Part shown: piece after piece, positions 1 to 7,050 of the stretch | How positions within the stretch are numbered: position 1 is the stretch's first letter | Layout: each line of letters starts with the position of its first letter | Source: Methanomassiliicoccaceae archaeon | GTDB lineage: Archaea; Thermoplasmatota; Thermoplasmata; Methanomassiliicoccales; Methanomethylophilaceae | Assembly: GCA_009776625.1 (NCBI GenBank) | Contig: WRNL01000001.1 | Span: 1-42,310, forward strand | Direction: 5' to 3' | DNA length: 42,310 nucleotides | Position numbers and translations under genes: made by a program | The notes under the pieces: model-generated | Told to the model about the DNA's origin: nothing | Database searches by the model: none | What the model saw: the letters and a program-made list of their open reading frames with translations, nothing else

Positions 1-673
1 CGGGGGGCGGCCCCTCCTGGACGGCCATCGGGTAGAACAGGCGCACCGCCATGCGGCGCAGGTACTCGGACAGCGGCGTGCGCCCCCCCTCGGCGTCTGG
101 AGGGGGCAGGGCGACCGTGCGGCCGTCGGCGACCGCCCCCGGCGCGGCCGAGAAGAGCGTGGCCATGCTTAGGAACTGCAGGAACAGCTCCATGTTGTCG
201 AACACGCTGCACCCGGCCGCCTCTATGAACGCGTCCTCGATTATGTTGTCTATCAGCGAGAGCGCCATCGTACGGGACTTGGTCGAGGCGCGGGGGTCCG
301 TCAGCACGCGGCGGGGGAAGTCCGAATACAGGATATGGAGGCTCTCGTGGATGTTCTGCCCCCGCGTCACCATGCGCAGCGCATGCCACTGGTCGGAGGA
401 GAGGTGGCGCCCGATCAGGAGGTAGTCCTCTGCCTTCTCGAGCGCAGGCCTGTCCTCGAACAGGCCGCCCATTGCGGGGTCCACCACGATGTTCCGCCCG
501 TCCGTGAACGCCTCGCCCTCGTTGACGAAGAAGAGCCGCACCCCCTCATCCTCGGTCAGCACCTGCGCGAAGCCCTCCTCGATGGCGCGGTTCCGCTCGC
601 ACTGGAAGAGCCGCAGGGCCTCGCTGCCCTTCCCATGGCTGGCGCCCGTACCATCACCCCCGCTCACGCCCAT
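1..673 (-). CDS. Putative HExxH metallopeptidase-like partner of MoxR ATPase (3' end cut by window)
   Basis: Translating the minus strand from the ATG at 673 gives an open frame of 224 codons that runs off the left edge, so the C-terminus is missing. It starts inside the last codons of the upstream AAA ATPase gene (10-base overlap), a sign of translational coupling. Residues 109-113 read HESLH, an HExxH zinc-protease-like motif, within NIHESLHILYSDF. Known: MoxR-type ATPases are often paired with proteins carrying a metallopeptidase-like domain followed by a von Willebrand A (VWA) domain. Inference: this is such a partner, and a VWA domain with a MIDAS metal site would lie in the missing part. 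No VWA signature is visible in the portion present, so the assignment is tentative. Confidence 0.6.
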   Translation of the reverse strand, partial: MGVSGGDGTGASHGKGSEALRLFQCERNRAIEEGFAQVLTEDEGVRLFFVNEGEAFTDGRNIVVDPAMGGLFEDRPALEKAEDYLLIGRHLSSDQWHALRMVTRGQNIHESLHILYSDFPRRVLTDPRASTKSRTMALSLIDNIIEDAFIEAAGCSVFDNMELFLQFLSMATLFSAAPGAVADGRTVALPPPDAEGGRTPLSEYLRRMAVRLFYPMAVQEGPPP

Positions 674-2193
674 TTGTACAGGGCGAGGATCCCCCGGATG
701 ACGTCCTCCATGACACGGTCGCATTTGGCTATGGGGACTATCGTCTTCTCGGCGGCGGGCATGTAGCCTTCGTACTTCGCCAGCCTCGCCCAGTTCTCCA
801 GGTTGCGCGGGGAGATCACGATGTCGAGCTCCTCGCTCTCGATCTTCCTCTTGAGCTTGTGGTACACCCCCAGGATCTTGTCCGTCTTGCCCTTGCACTC
901 GGGCACGCGGGCCGTCAGCATCCTGGCGATGGCCTCGTCGGACAGGGAGGCGATCTCCACGATGGCGTTGAAGCGGTTGTACAGCGCCTGGTTGAGCTCC
1001 TTCGTGCCGAAGTAGCCCATGTTCATGGTGGCGAAGAAACGGAAGTCGGGGTGCCGGCGGACCACCTCGCCGTTGTCCAGCCGCACGAAGCCGTTGTCGT
1101 CGAGGAGGGAGTTCAGGAAGGCCAGGTGCTGCGGCTTGGCGAAGTTTATCTCCTCGAACACCACCGCGCCGCCGTCCCTTATGGCCTTCGTGACGTAGCT
1201 CTCCTTGAACACGATCCTGTCCCCCTCGGGGATGAACTTACCCAGCACGAACTCGTCCAGGCTCTCTGTGCAGTTCACCACGTCCATTATAGGCAGGCGG
1301 ACCTCCTGGCACACCAGCTTGCAGGACATGGTCTTGCCGGTGCCGGCGGGCCCGTGGAACAGCACGGCGCGGACGTCGCCGTTGGTGACGGCGCTGCATA
1401 TGTTCCTCACCGCCCTCGGCGTCTGGAACTCGGGGGGAAGCGAGGGTATGAGCGGCCTGTGCTCGGGCAGGAACGCGTCCTCGTCGAAGGGGACTACATC
1501 TATGTCCCTCCCCTGCCTCAGCGACTTCCTGTTCTCCGCTACCACCTTGTAGCCCTCCCTGAACGACAGCATGTCCCCGGGGTCGAATCCGCTGAGGTTC
1601 GCATACGACACCTCGTGCTCGTCGAGCTTGTGCGCCTGGTAGAAGTCCTCGTGCAGGTTCACGAAGGCGTCGGCGGCGGGGGACTCGGCGTAGCCCATGA
1701 ACGCCGAGCCGAAGCCGGGGTCCGACCTGCACTCGCGGGCCAGCAGGACGCAGAAACAGGGCAGCAGCTTGTAGAGCGGGCCCAGGTGGTCCATGCCGCC
1801 GTCGATCCAGCGGCCCATCGCGTCATATGCCGCGATGGTGACCCTGTCCTCCTCCGAGAGGGCGTCGTACCTGTACAGACCGGGCTCCACGACCCCCTCC
1901 CGCCTCCAGTCCTCCGGGACGTCGATGGTCAGGAACACCTTGGAGCCGTCCTCGTTGTAGAAATAATCCCCCGTTACGTCGTCCTCGCCCCTGGAGACGG
2001 CGCGGACGAGGGACGAGAACAGGGATACCGCCTCGCCGATCGGCTGGCAGAGGGACGTCGTCCCGTTCTGCGACTGGTTGTTCGGATGCACGTAGTACTG
2101 CGTGGCGTCGGAATGGTGCCTGAAGCCGAACCCTTTGTAGATCTCCTTGCCGTTCTCCCGCGCTTTCTTGTACGATATCTTGAAGATGTTCAT
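664..2193 (-). CDS. MoxR-type AAA+ ATPase
   Basis: A 509-residue protein with an AAA+ ATPase domain in the C-terminal half: Walker A GPAGTGKT at residues 281-288, Walker B VVFEEIN near 344-350, and a sensor-1-like segment FFATMNMGYFG further on. The roughly 250 residues before the ATPase domain are not recognised. Known: MoxR ATPases act as chaperones for metal-centre insertion or complex assembly, usually with a VWA-domain partner. The next gene overlaps this one by 10 bases and encodes a candidate partner with an HExxH motif. The first codon is ATG at 2193. A GC-rich inverted repeat lies just upstream at 2209-2236. The substrate of the pair cannot be told from sequence. Confidence 0.8.
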   Translation of the reverse strand: MNIFKISYKKARENGKEIYKGFGFRHHSDATQYYVHPNNQSQNGTTSLCQPIGEAVSLFSSLVRAVSRGEDDVTGDYFYNEDGSKVFLTIDVPEDWRREGVVEPGLYRYDALSEEDRVTIAAYDAMGRWIDGGMDHLGPLYKLLPCFCVLLARECRSDPGFGSAFMGYAESPAADAFVNLHEDFYQAHKLDEHEVSYANLSGFDPGDMLSFREGYKVVAENRKSLRQGRDIDVVPFDEDAFLPEHRPLIPSLPPEFQTPRAVRNICSAVTNGDVRAVLFHGPAGTGKTMSCKLVCQEVRLPIMDVVNCTESLDEFVLGKFIPEGDRIVFKESYVTKAIRDGGAVVFEEINFAKPQHLAFLNSLLDDNGFVRLDNGEVVRRHPDFRFFATMNMGYFGTKELNQALYNRFNAIVEIASLSDEAIARMLTARVPECKGKTDKILGVYHKLKRKIESEELDIVISPRNLENWARLAKYEGYMPAAEKTIVPIAKCDRVMEDVIRGILALYKWA

Positions 2194-2208
2194 CCTGCCG
2201 CCTCGACG

Positions 2209-2236
2209 CCGCCCCCTCCGTCGGCAGGGGGGGCGG
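2209..2236. other. GC-rich inverted repeat between msrA and the MoxR gene
   Basis: CCGCCCCCT at 2209-2217 can pair with AGGGGG...CGG at 2226-2236. It lies 16 bases upstream of the ATPase start codon and 70 bases beyond the msrA stop, on the strand both genes use. It could be a terminator-like hairpin for msrA or a leader structure; low-complexity GC sequence makes chance pairing possible. Confidence 0.3.
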
Positions 2237-2307
2237 TTCGGAATGTTGTCGCGTACTTAAGGCTCTGTCGGGAGGCGGGGCCGGCGGCCGGCGGCCCCCC
2301 TTCTACT

Positions 2308-2817
2308 TCAGTCGCCAGAGAACATCCTGCGGATTCGCTCGATCTCCTCTCCGGGGATGTGGCAGTAGCCGCCGGGGTTCTTGTCCAGGTAGCGCTGGTG
2401 ATACCCCTCTGCGGGGGAATAGTTCTCCAGCGGGCACGCCTCCGTGTGGAATTCGGGATGCCTGCCCCTCTCCTTCTCGAAATACGCGGTGACGGCCTTC
2501 CCTGAACGCTCGTCCGTCCAGTACACGCCGGTCCTGTACTGTATGCCCCGGTCGTTCCCTTGGCGGTCCTGCTGCGAAGGGTCTATGACCATGAAGAAGG
2601 CCTCGAGGAGGCTTTCCAGAGAGACGGCGCGGGGGTCGTAGCAGACCTTGACCGCCTCGCAGTAGCCGAACCTGCCGGAACACACCGTCATGTAGTCTGG
2701 GGTCAACAGCCTGTGCCCGTTCGCATAGCCGCATTCCGTGCCAGTCACCCCTTTTATGACGGAGAACGCCTTCTCGAGCCCCCAGAAGCACCCTCCCGCT
2801 AAGTATATGACGGACAT
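2308..2817 (-). CDS. msrA: Peptide methionine sulfoxide reductase A
   Basis: Reduces methionine-S-sulfoxide in proteins, a cytoplasmic oxidative-damage repair enzyme. From the chosen ATG at 2817 the protein is 169 residues, opening MSVIYLAGGCFWG, which holds the GCFWG motif with the catalytic cysteine, the usual start for the family. Further family segments are QYRTGVYW and HQRYLDKNPGGYC, the latter with a C-terminal cysteine that may be a resolving residue. In-frame ATGs at 2850 and 2856 would add 11-13 residues with no family counterpart. A TATA-like box at 2873-2879, bracketed by an 11-bp direct repeat, predicts transcription from about 2850, which excludes 2856 and leaves either a leaderless 2850 start or a short leader to 2817. 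Confidence 0.9.
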   Translation of the reverse strand: MSVIYLAGGCFWGLEKAFSVIKGVTGTECGYANGHRLLTPDYMTVCSGRFGYCEAVKVCYDPRAVSLESLLEAFFMVIDPSQQDRQGNDRGIQYRTGVYWTDERSGKAVTAYFEKERGRHPEFHTEACPLENYSPAEGYHQRYLDKNPGGYCHIPGEEIERIRRMFSGD

Positions 2818-2859
2818 CCCGCCGCAGACGCCCGTCCCATGCTCATTCATGGGCAAGCC

Positions 2860-2889
2860 ACCGGCATGCGGCTATTTAACCGGCATGCG
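2860..2889 (-). promoter_or_regulatory. msrA promoter bracketed by an 11-bp direct repeat
   Basis: The TATA-like sequence TATTTAA at 2873-2879 (read on the minus strand) is flanked by two perfect copies of ACCGGCATGCG, at 2860-2870 and 2879-2889, 19 bases apart. Each contains the palindrome GCATGC. The layout, one site on each side of the TATA box, is what an operator for a dimeric regulator would look like. Confidence 0.5.
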
Positions 2890-2911
2890 CTACGCAAGTG
2901 TGTTCGGTAAG

Positions 2912-2919
2912 TTTAATTA
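2912..2919 (+). promoter_or_regulatory. TATA-like box of tRNA-His
   Basis: TTTAATTA lies about 33 bases before the first base of the tRNA, a normal distance for an archaeal tRNA promoter with a short 5' leader. Confidence 0.45.
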
Positions 2920-2948
2920 GGTGCAGATGTAATCAGCGGGCGAAATAT

Positions 2949-3023
2949 GGCCGGGATGGGGTAGCTTGGTTATCCTAGGGGACTGTGGATCCCTTGACTC
3001 GGGTTCAAATCTCGGTCCCGGCC
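2949..3023 (+). tRNA. tRNA-His (GTG)
   Basis: Folds as a cloverleaf by hand. The acceptor stem GCCGGGA (2950-2956) pairs with TCCCGGC (3016-3022). The anticodon stem GGGGA/TCCCT encloses loop CTGTGGA with anticodon GTG. The T arm has GTTCAAATC. The D stem is imperfect at its last pair. The extra G-1 at 2949 and discriminator C73 at 3023, the identity elements of tRNA-His, are both encoded. No intron is seen and CCA is not encoded. It sits divergently from msrA and upstream of rtcB. Confidence 0.95.
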
Positions 3024-3062
3024 CCTTCCTTTGACCCTTTCCCAAATGCGGATGACGGCATC

Positions 3063-3177
3063 CTTGCCTGTCCCGCAGGCAAGATTATAGAGAAGGACTC
3101 TCTACGTTCGGATAGAGAGGCGGGCGGGAGGCGGGAAGCCACGCTGATTAGCATTTTGCACGCACTGTGTGCAGAAT
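3063..3177 (+). promoter_or_regulatory. Three consecutive hairpins in the rtcB leader
   Basis: Between tRNA-His and rtcB lie three inverted repeats. The first is CTTGCCTG / CAGGCAAG (3063-3070 and 3076-3083), 8 perfect pairs around a 5-base loop. The second is CTCTCTA / TAGAGAG (3098-3104 and 3113-3119), 7 perfect pairs. The third is an 11-pair stem at 3153-3177 with two G-T wobbles around loop ACT. The last ends 10 bases before the rtcB ribosome binding site. They could form a structured mRNA leader or a separate small RNA; the function is unknown. Confidence 0.5.
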
Positions 3178-3201
3178 CCCCGCCGGCAAGGAGGCGACGA
3201 C

Positions 3202-4653
3202 ATGGCATGGGAAGGGAAGCTGAACAGGATCGATGACAACAGGTGGGAGATACCGGAGGGCGCGGTCCCCGGCATGAGGACCAATGCGGTTATATACGCC
3301 AGCGAGGGCATGATCGGCCGGATCCGCGCCGACAACGCCCCGCTGCAGGCCGCCAACGTCGCCTGCCTCCCAGGGATCGTCGGGAGCTCCCTGGCTATGC
3401 CGGACATACACTGGGGCTACGGGTTCCCCATAGGGGGCGTCGCCGCCGTCGATGCGGACGGCGGGTCGATATCCCCCGGGGGCATAGGGTTCGACATCAA
3501 CTGCGGGGTCCGCCTGATAAGGACGGACCTCACCGTCGGGGACCTCGGCGGGAAGGTGGGCGCCCTGGTGGACGAGCTGTACAAGAACGTGCCGTCGGGG
3601 CTGGGGTCCAAGGGCCTCACGAAGATCGGCAACAGGGAGATGGACGACATACTCGTGAACGGCTCGGAGTGGGCCGTGGAGAACGGGTACGGCTGGGAGC
3701 GCGACCTGGAGGCCACAGAGGACGGCGGGAGGATGCAGGGCGCGGACCCGGCGACGGTGAGCGACAGGGCGCGCAAGAGGGGGATACCCCAGCTCGGCTC
3801 CCTCGGCTCCGGCAACCACTTCCTGGAGCTGGACGTCGTCAGCGACGTGTACGACGAGGCAGCTGCCAAAAAGTTCGGGCTGAGGAAGGGCGCCGTGACC
3901 GTCACCGTCCACTGCGGCTCCAGGGGGTGCGGCCACCAGGTGGCCACCGAGTACCTCCAGGAGATGGAGAGGTACGTCAGGAGCAACGGCGTCGGGCTCC
4001 CGGACAGGCAGCTCGCCTGCGCCCCCCTCGGCTCCGCTCTCGGCGACGACTACTACAGGGCGATGTGCTGCGGGGCGAACTACGCCTGGGCGAACAGGCA
4101 GATGATCACCCACTGGGTGAGGGAGTCCTTCGAGAGGGTCCTCGGCGGAACGGCGGAGGGCATGGGGATGGACATGGTCTACGACGTGGCCCACAACATA
4201 GCGAAGAAGGAGCGCCACGAGGTGGACGGCCACACGGCAGAGGTGCTCGTCCACAGGAAGGGGGCGACCCGCGCCTTCGCGCCAGGGCGGCCCGAGATAT
4301 CCCCCATGTACAGGGACGTGGGGCAGCCTGTGATCATCCCTGGCGACATGAGGGCGGGGACCTACGTCCTGGTCGGCAGGAAGGGCGCCATGGAGGAGAC
4401 GTTCGGGTCCACCTGCCACGGGGCAGGGCGGAAGATGTCCCGGAAGGCCGCCGTCGGCGGCCTCAGGGCGTCCGACGTCAAGAAAGAGATGAGGGACAGC
4501 AACATCTACCTCAGGAGCGGGTCCGAGGAGGGGCTGCTCGAGGAGGCCCCCGCCGCGTACAAGGACGTGGACGAGGTCATCAGGGTGGTCTGCGCCGCGG
4601 GGCTCACCGACAAGGTGGCCAAGCTCACCCCCATCGGGGTCGTCAAAGGCTGA
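3202..4653 (+). CDS. rtcB: RNA-splicing ligase RtcB
   Basis: Joins RNA 2',3'-cyclic phosphate or 3'-phosphate ends to 5'-OH ends in a GTP- and Mn-dependent reaction, completing tRNA intron splicing in archaea. From ATG 3202 the product is 483 residues, the usual family length. Characteristic segments, in order: SLAMPDIHWGYGFPIGG, GGIGFDINCGVR with the metal-binding cysteine, GSGNHFLE, HCGSRGCGHQ, YDVAHNIAKKE, and the C-terminal STCHGAGRKMSR holding the histidine that is guanylylated. The start is fixed by a strong ribosome binding site AAGGAGG at 3188-3194; an in-frame ATG at 3169 precedes that site and is rejected. The 3' end overlaps the convergent HD gene by 11 bases. Three hairpins precede the gene. 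Confidence 0.96.
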   Translation: MAWEGKLNRIDDNRWEIPEGAVPGMRTNAVIYASEGMIGRIRADNAPLQAANVACLPGIVGSSLAMPDIHWGYGFPIGGVAAVDADGGSISPGGIGFDINCGVRLIRTDLTVGDLGGKVGALVDELYKNVPSGLGSKGLTKIGNREMDDILVNGSEWAVENGYGWERDLEATEDGGRMQGADPATVSDRARKRGIPQLGSLGSGNHFLELDVVSDVYDEAAAKKFGLRKGAVTVTVHCGSRGCGHQVATEYLQEMERYVRSNGVGLPDRQLACAPLGSALGDDYYRAMCCGANYAWANRQMITHWVRESFERVLGGTAEGMGMDMVYDVAHNIAKKERHEVDGHTAEVLVHRKGATRAFAPGRPEISPMYRDVGQPVIIPGDMRAGTYVLVGRKGAMEETFGSTCHGAGRKMSRKAAVGGLRASDVKKEMRDSNIYLRSGSEEGLLEEAPAAYKDVDEVIRVVCAAGLTDKVAKLTPIGVVKG

Positions 4654-5956
4654 GCGCCCTCTTCGTCGCCCTGGCGACGGCATCCCTGTGCTCCGCGGGG
4701 GAGGCCACCAGCAGGGACCAGCCGAACACGTCCCTCGACTGCAGCGCCTTCGCCACCGGGGACAGGCGTGCCAGGGACCTCACCCTCCCCTCCGGGTCGA
4801 TCACCGACACGTCCGTCTTCCCGATGCTCATCTTGGAGAGCAGCGCCGATGCCGGGGGGATGTCGACCGCGACCTCGTGGGCGCCCACCCCCGCGCGGTC
4901 CGCTATCTCCGCCTCCAGCTGCCTCCTCTTCAGATACGAGGTGAGCCCGGACAGGCGCGACAGCAGCTCCTCCGGCGCATCCTCGGCGGGCACCGTCACG
5001 GCGGCCTTGTACAGCGCCCTGTCCTGGATGGCCCCGGCTATCATCGACGGCACGCCGCCCTCGGCGGCCAGGCGGCCCATGAGCCCTGCGTCGTCCCACA
5101 GGTACATCTCCCCCGCATCGATGGACGACGCCTCGACGGACTTCATCAGCATCATCCTGATTATCCTGACCGTCCTGTGGAAATAGACGGACGAGTGCAT
5201 AAGCGACCTGGCCACCATGAGGCCCTCGGCGGCCGCCGTGCCGCCCCTCTCGATCACGATCCTGTCGTTGTGGACCCTCATGGTCGCTATCAGCCTGTCG
5301 ATGTCCACCTTCCCGTGGGCGACGCCGGTGTGGTGCGCGTCCCTCGCGAGGTAGTCCATCTGGTCGGCATCCACCGGCCCGTGTATTATCTGGTGTGTGA
5401 AGTCCCTCGGGGAGAAATGCCCCGCCCTCCTGCCGTCGCCGAATGCGTCAAGGCCCCCGCCGGGCGACCCGGGGCGCGTTATCAGCCCGCACACCTTCCC
5501 GGGCGGGATCCCATTCGCCTCCAGGACCTCGCATATCGGCAGGGCCCCCGCGAGGATATCGTCGTCCCTCTCGCCGTGCGCCCCGATCGCGCCCATGACC
5601 AGCCTCTCAGCGGCCTCCATGTGGTCCATCCCGGTGGCATGCCCGAACAGCTCCTCGGTCATGTGCGAGAAGGGGGTGTGGCACACGTCGTGCAACAGCC
5701 CCGCCGCCCTGACCGCCAGGGAGTCCTCCTCCGACAGCCCGAGGGAGGAGGCCATCCTGCCGGCGAGGTGGTAAACCCCGAGCGAGTGCTCGAACCTCGT
5801 GTGGTTGGCCCCCGGGAACACGAGGCACCCGAGGCCCAGCTGCTTGACCCCCCTCAGCCTCTGCATCTCGCGCCTGTCGAGGATCTCGAGGAACGGCCCG
5901 TCGACCACGATGCTCCCGTGGACGGGGTCGTGTATAACCTTGGACGTCTGAGGCAT
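4643..5956 (-). CDS. HD-domain phosphohydrolase (dNTPase/SAMHD1-like)
   Basis: A 437-residue HD-superfamily metal-dependent phosphohydrolase. The N-terminal segment IHDPVHGSI, then TRFEHSLGVYHLAG, the HD motif in AAGLLHDVCHTPFSH, and DQMDYLARDAHHTG supply the H...HD...D metal ligands of the family. Known: relatives hydrolyse dNTPs or other phosphomonoesters; the exact substrate is not evident. ATG 5956 lies two bases after the stop of sepF and follows GGGAG, so this start is preferred to an in-frame ATG further upstream. It is the last gene of an operon after the PUA protein and SepF, and converges on rtcB. Confidence 0.85.
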   Translation of the reverse strand: MPQTSKVIHDPVHGSIVVDGPFLEILDRREMQRLRGVKQLGLGCLVFPGANHTRFEHSLGVYHLAGRMASSLGLSEEDSLAVRAAGLLHDVCHTPFSHMTEELFGHATGMDHMEAAERLVMGAIGAHGERDDDILAGALPICEVLEANGIPPGKVCGLITRPGSPGGGLDAFGDGRRAGHFSPRDFTHQIIHGPVDADQMDYLARDAHHTGVAHGKVDIDRLIATMRVHNDRIVIERGGTAAAEGLMVARSLMHSSVYFHRTVRIIRMMLMKSVEASSIDAGEMYLWDDAGLMGRLAAEGGVPSMIAGAIQDRALYKAAVTVPAEDAPEELLSRLSGLTSYLKRRQLEAEIADRAGVGAHEVAVDIPPASALLSKMSIGKTDVSVIDPEGRVRSLARLSPVAKALQSRDVFGWSLLVASPAEHRDAVARATKRALSL

Positions 5957-5958
5957 GC

Positions 5959-6309
5959 TCACTCCCTGTACGTTATCTTGCACTTGTCTATGCCGAGGCC
6001 GCCCGGGCTCAGCACCATCAGCCTGTCCGACGCCTCCGTGAACGCCCCGCCGACGTCCTTCGCCGCCTCGCGGAGGCGCCTCGACATGTCCTTCTTCGCG
6101 GCGTCCCCGTCGGCGAACCTCGAGAAGTCAAGCACCAGCACGTTCCCCCTGTACGCCATGTCCGTCAGCGCCCTCAGGTCGCGGTGGGATGCCACCTCAA
6201 CCACCTTGACCCTCGCGTCAGACTGGGCGTACACGGGCTCCACGTAGCCGTCCAGGTCTACGAACGCCCTGCCCGCCGCCCCTGGCGCCCCGCTCCTGCC
6301 GCCGAACAC
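5959..6309 (-). CDS. sepF: Archaeal cell-division protein SepF
   Basis: A 116-residue protein matching archaeal SepF (DUF552). The core VLVLDFSRFADGDAAKKDM, followed by FTEASDRLMVLSPGGLGI, is the conserved SepF fold that dimerises and binds the FtsZ C-terminus. Known: in FtsZ-using archaea SepF anchors FtsZ to the membrane, usually through an N-terminal amphipathic helix. Here the N-terminus MFGGRSGAPGAAG is not clearly amphipathic; an alternative start could exist, but no better one is seen. It follows the PUA gene by four bases and precedes the HD hydrolase by two, so the three are probably cotranscribed. Confidence 0.85.
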   Translation of the reverse strand: MFGGRSGAPGAAGRAFVDLDGYVEPVYAQSDARVKVVEVASHRDLRALTDMAYRGNVLVLDFSRFADGDAAKKDMSRRLREAAKDVGGAFTEASDRLMVLSPGGLGIDKCKITYRE

Positions 6310-6313
6310 CGCC

Positions 6314-6805
6314 TCACTCCCCCGTCTTCCAGAGCTTGTCCCCGACGTTGTGGATGCTCCTCACCGCCTTCCCCGGCGCCTTCAGGGCGAGCTCGCCCCC
6401 GTCCCTCTCCGACACCCCTATCGCGAGGGGCATCCCGTTCCTGACGTCCCTTATCCAGACGAGGTCCCCCGCCTTTATGGAGGGGTCCGCGTCGACGATG
6501 CCGGGGCCCATGCAGTCCGCCCCGTTGGTTATGAACGGCACCGCCCCCATGTCCACGGTCACGTGCCTCTTCGCCGGAGCATACTTCATGACGCCCCTCA
6601 CGGTGAGGAACGGCCTCCCCCCGTACACCAGGCCCAGTATGTCGCCGCCCACGAACAGCAGGTCGAAGTCCGAGCTCTCCGCGAAGTCCACAGGGTCATC
6701 CTCGGTGAACACCGGGGCGCCGAGAGCCCCCTCCAGCTCGGACGACAGCGCCTTGATCTCCTTGGCCCTCATCCTCTTCCTTTTCCTTATCCTGATGTCT
6801 GCCAT
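6314..6805 (-). CDS. PUA-domain RNA-binding protein (MCT-1/Tma20-like)
   Basis: A 163-residue protein with an N-terminal basic stretch RIRKRKRMRAKEI, a central MCT-1-like N domain and a C-terminal PUA domain. The PUA signature is visible in VTVDMGAVPFITNGADCMGPGI followed by VDADPSIKAGDLVWIRD. Known: PUA domains bind structured RNA, and eukaryotic MCT-1 relatives act in translation re-initiation and ribosome recycling. The archaeal role is not established. It is the first gene of the minus-strand PUA-sepF-HD operon; upstream is the 33-bp repeat array of the divergent ATPase gene. Confidence 0.85.
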   Translation of the reverse strand: MADIRIRKRKRMRAKEIKALSSELEGALGAPVFTEDDPVDFAESSDFDLLFVGGDILGLVYGGRPFLTVRGVMKYAPAKRHVTVDMGAVPFITNGADCMGPGIVDADPSIKAGDLVWIRDVRNGMPLAIGVSERDGGELALKAPGKAVRSIHNVGDKLWKTGE

Positions 6806-6889
6806 CTTGTAATCCTATGGCCCTCGGGGTTTTCATACTTTTTGCTCTGGAAGCGGGCACAGCCCCATGAGGAGGTGGAGGCATTGGCG

Positions 6890-7010
6890 AAAAGTGGTAT
6901 GGAAAATGCAACGGTTCCTGGAAAAAGTGGTATGGAAAATGCAACGGTTCCTGGAAAAAGTGGTATGGAAAATGCAACGGTTCCTGGAAAAAGTGGTATG
7001 GAAAATGCAA
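6890..7010. repeat. 33-bp tandem repeat, 3.6 copies
   Basis: Units start at 6890, 6923, 6956 and 6989; the fourth is cut off after about 22 bases. Each contains AAAAGTGGTATGG then AAAATGCAACGGTTCCTGG. Copies 1-3 are identical. The array fills the gap between the divergent PUA operon and the DUF4143 ATPase gene and ends 11 bases before the ATPase TATA-like box. Period 33 keeps all frames open, but no gene-like reading was found. It is not a CRISPR array because there are no unique spacers. Confidence 0.95.
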
Positions 7011-7018
7011 GCCAGCAA

Positions 7019-7029
7019 AATATTAATAA
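7019..7029 (+). promoter_or_regulatory. TATA-like promoter of the first DUF4143 ATPase
   Basis: AATATTAATAA lies directly after the 33-bp repeats and is centred about 27 bases before ATG 7051. No ribosome binding site is seen, so the transcript is probably leaderless. Confidence 0.5.
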
Positions 7030-7050
7030 CCAAAGCACAGATACGACCGC

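Noticed and set aside
859..2505. Open frame of 548 codons on the plus strand
   Set aside because: Antisense to the MoxR ATPase and msrA; only an effect of GC-rich codon structure.
3243..5186. Open frame of 647 codons on the plus strand
   Set aside because: Overlaps rtcB and the HD gene in other frames; arginine/glycine-rich low-complexity translation typical of GC-rich shadow frames.
6890..7010. CRISPR array
   Set aside because: Direct repeats of 33 bases are contiguous, without unique spacers, and no cas genes are present.
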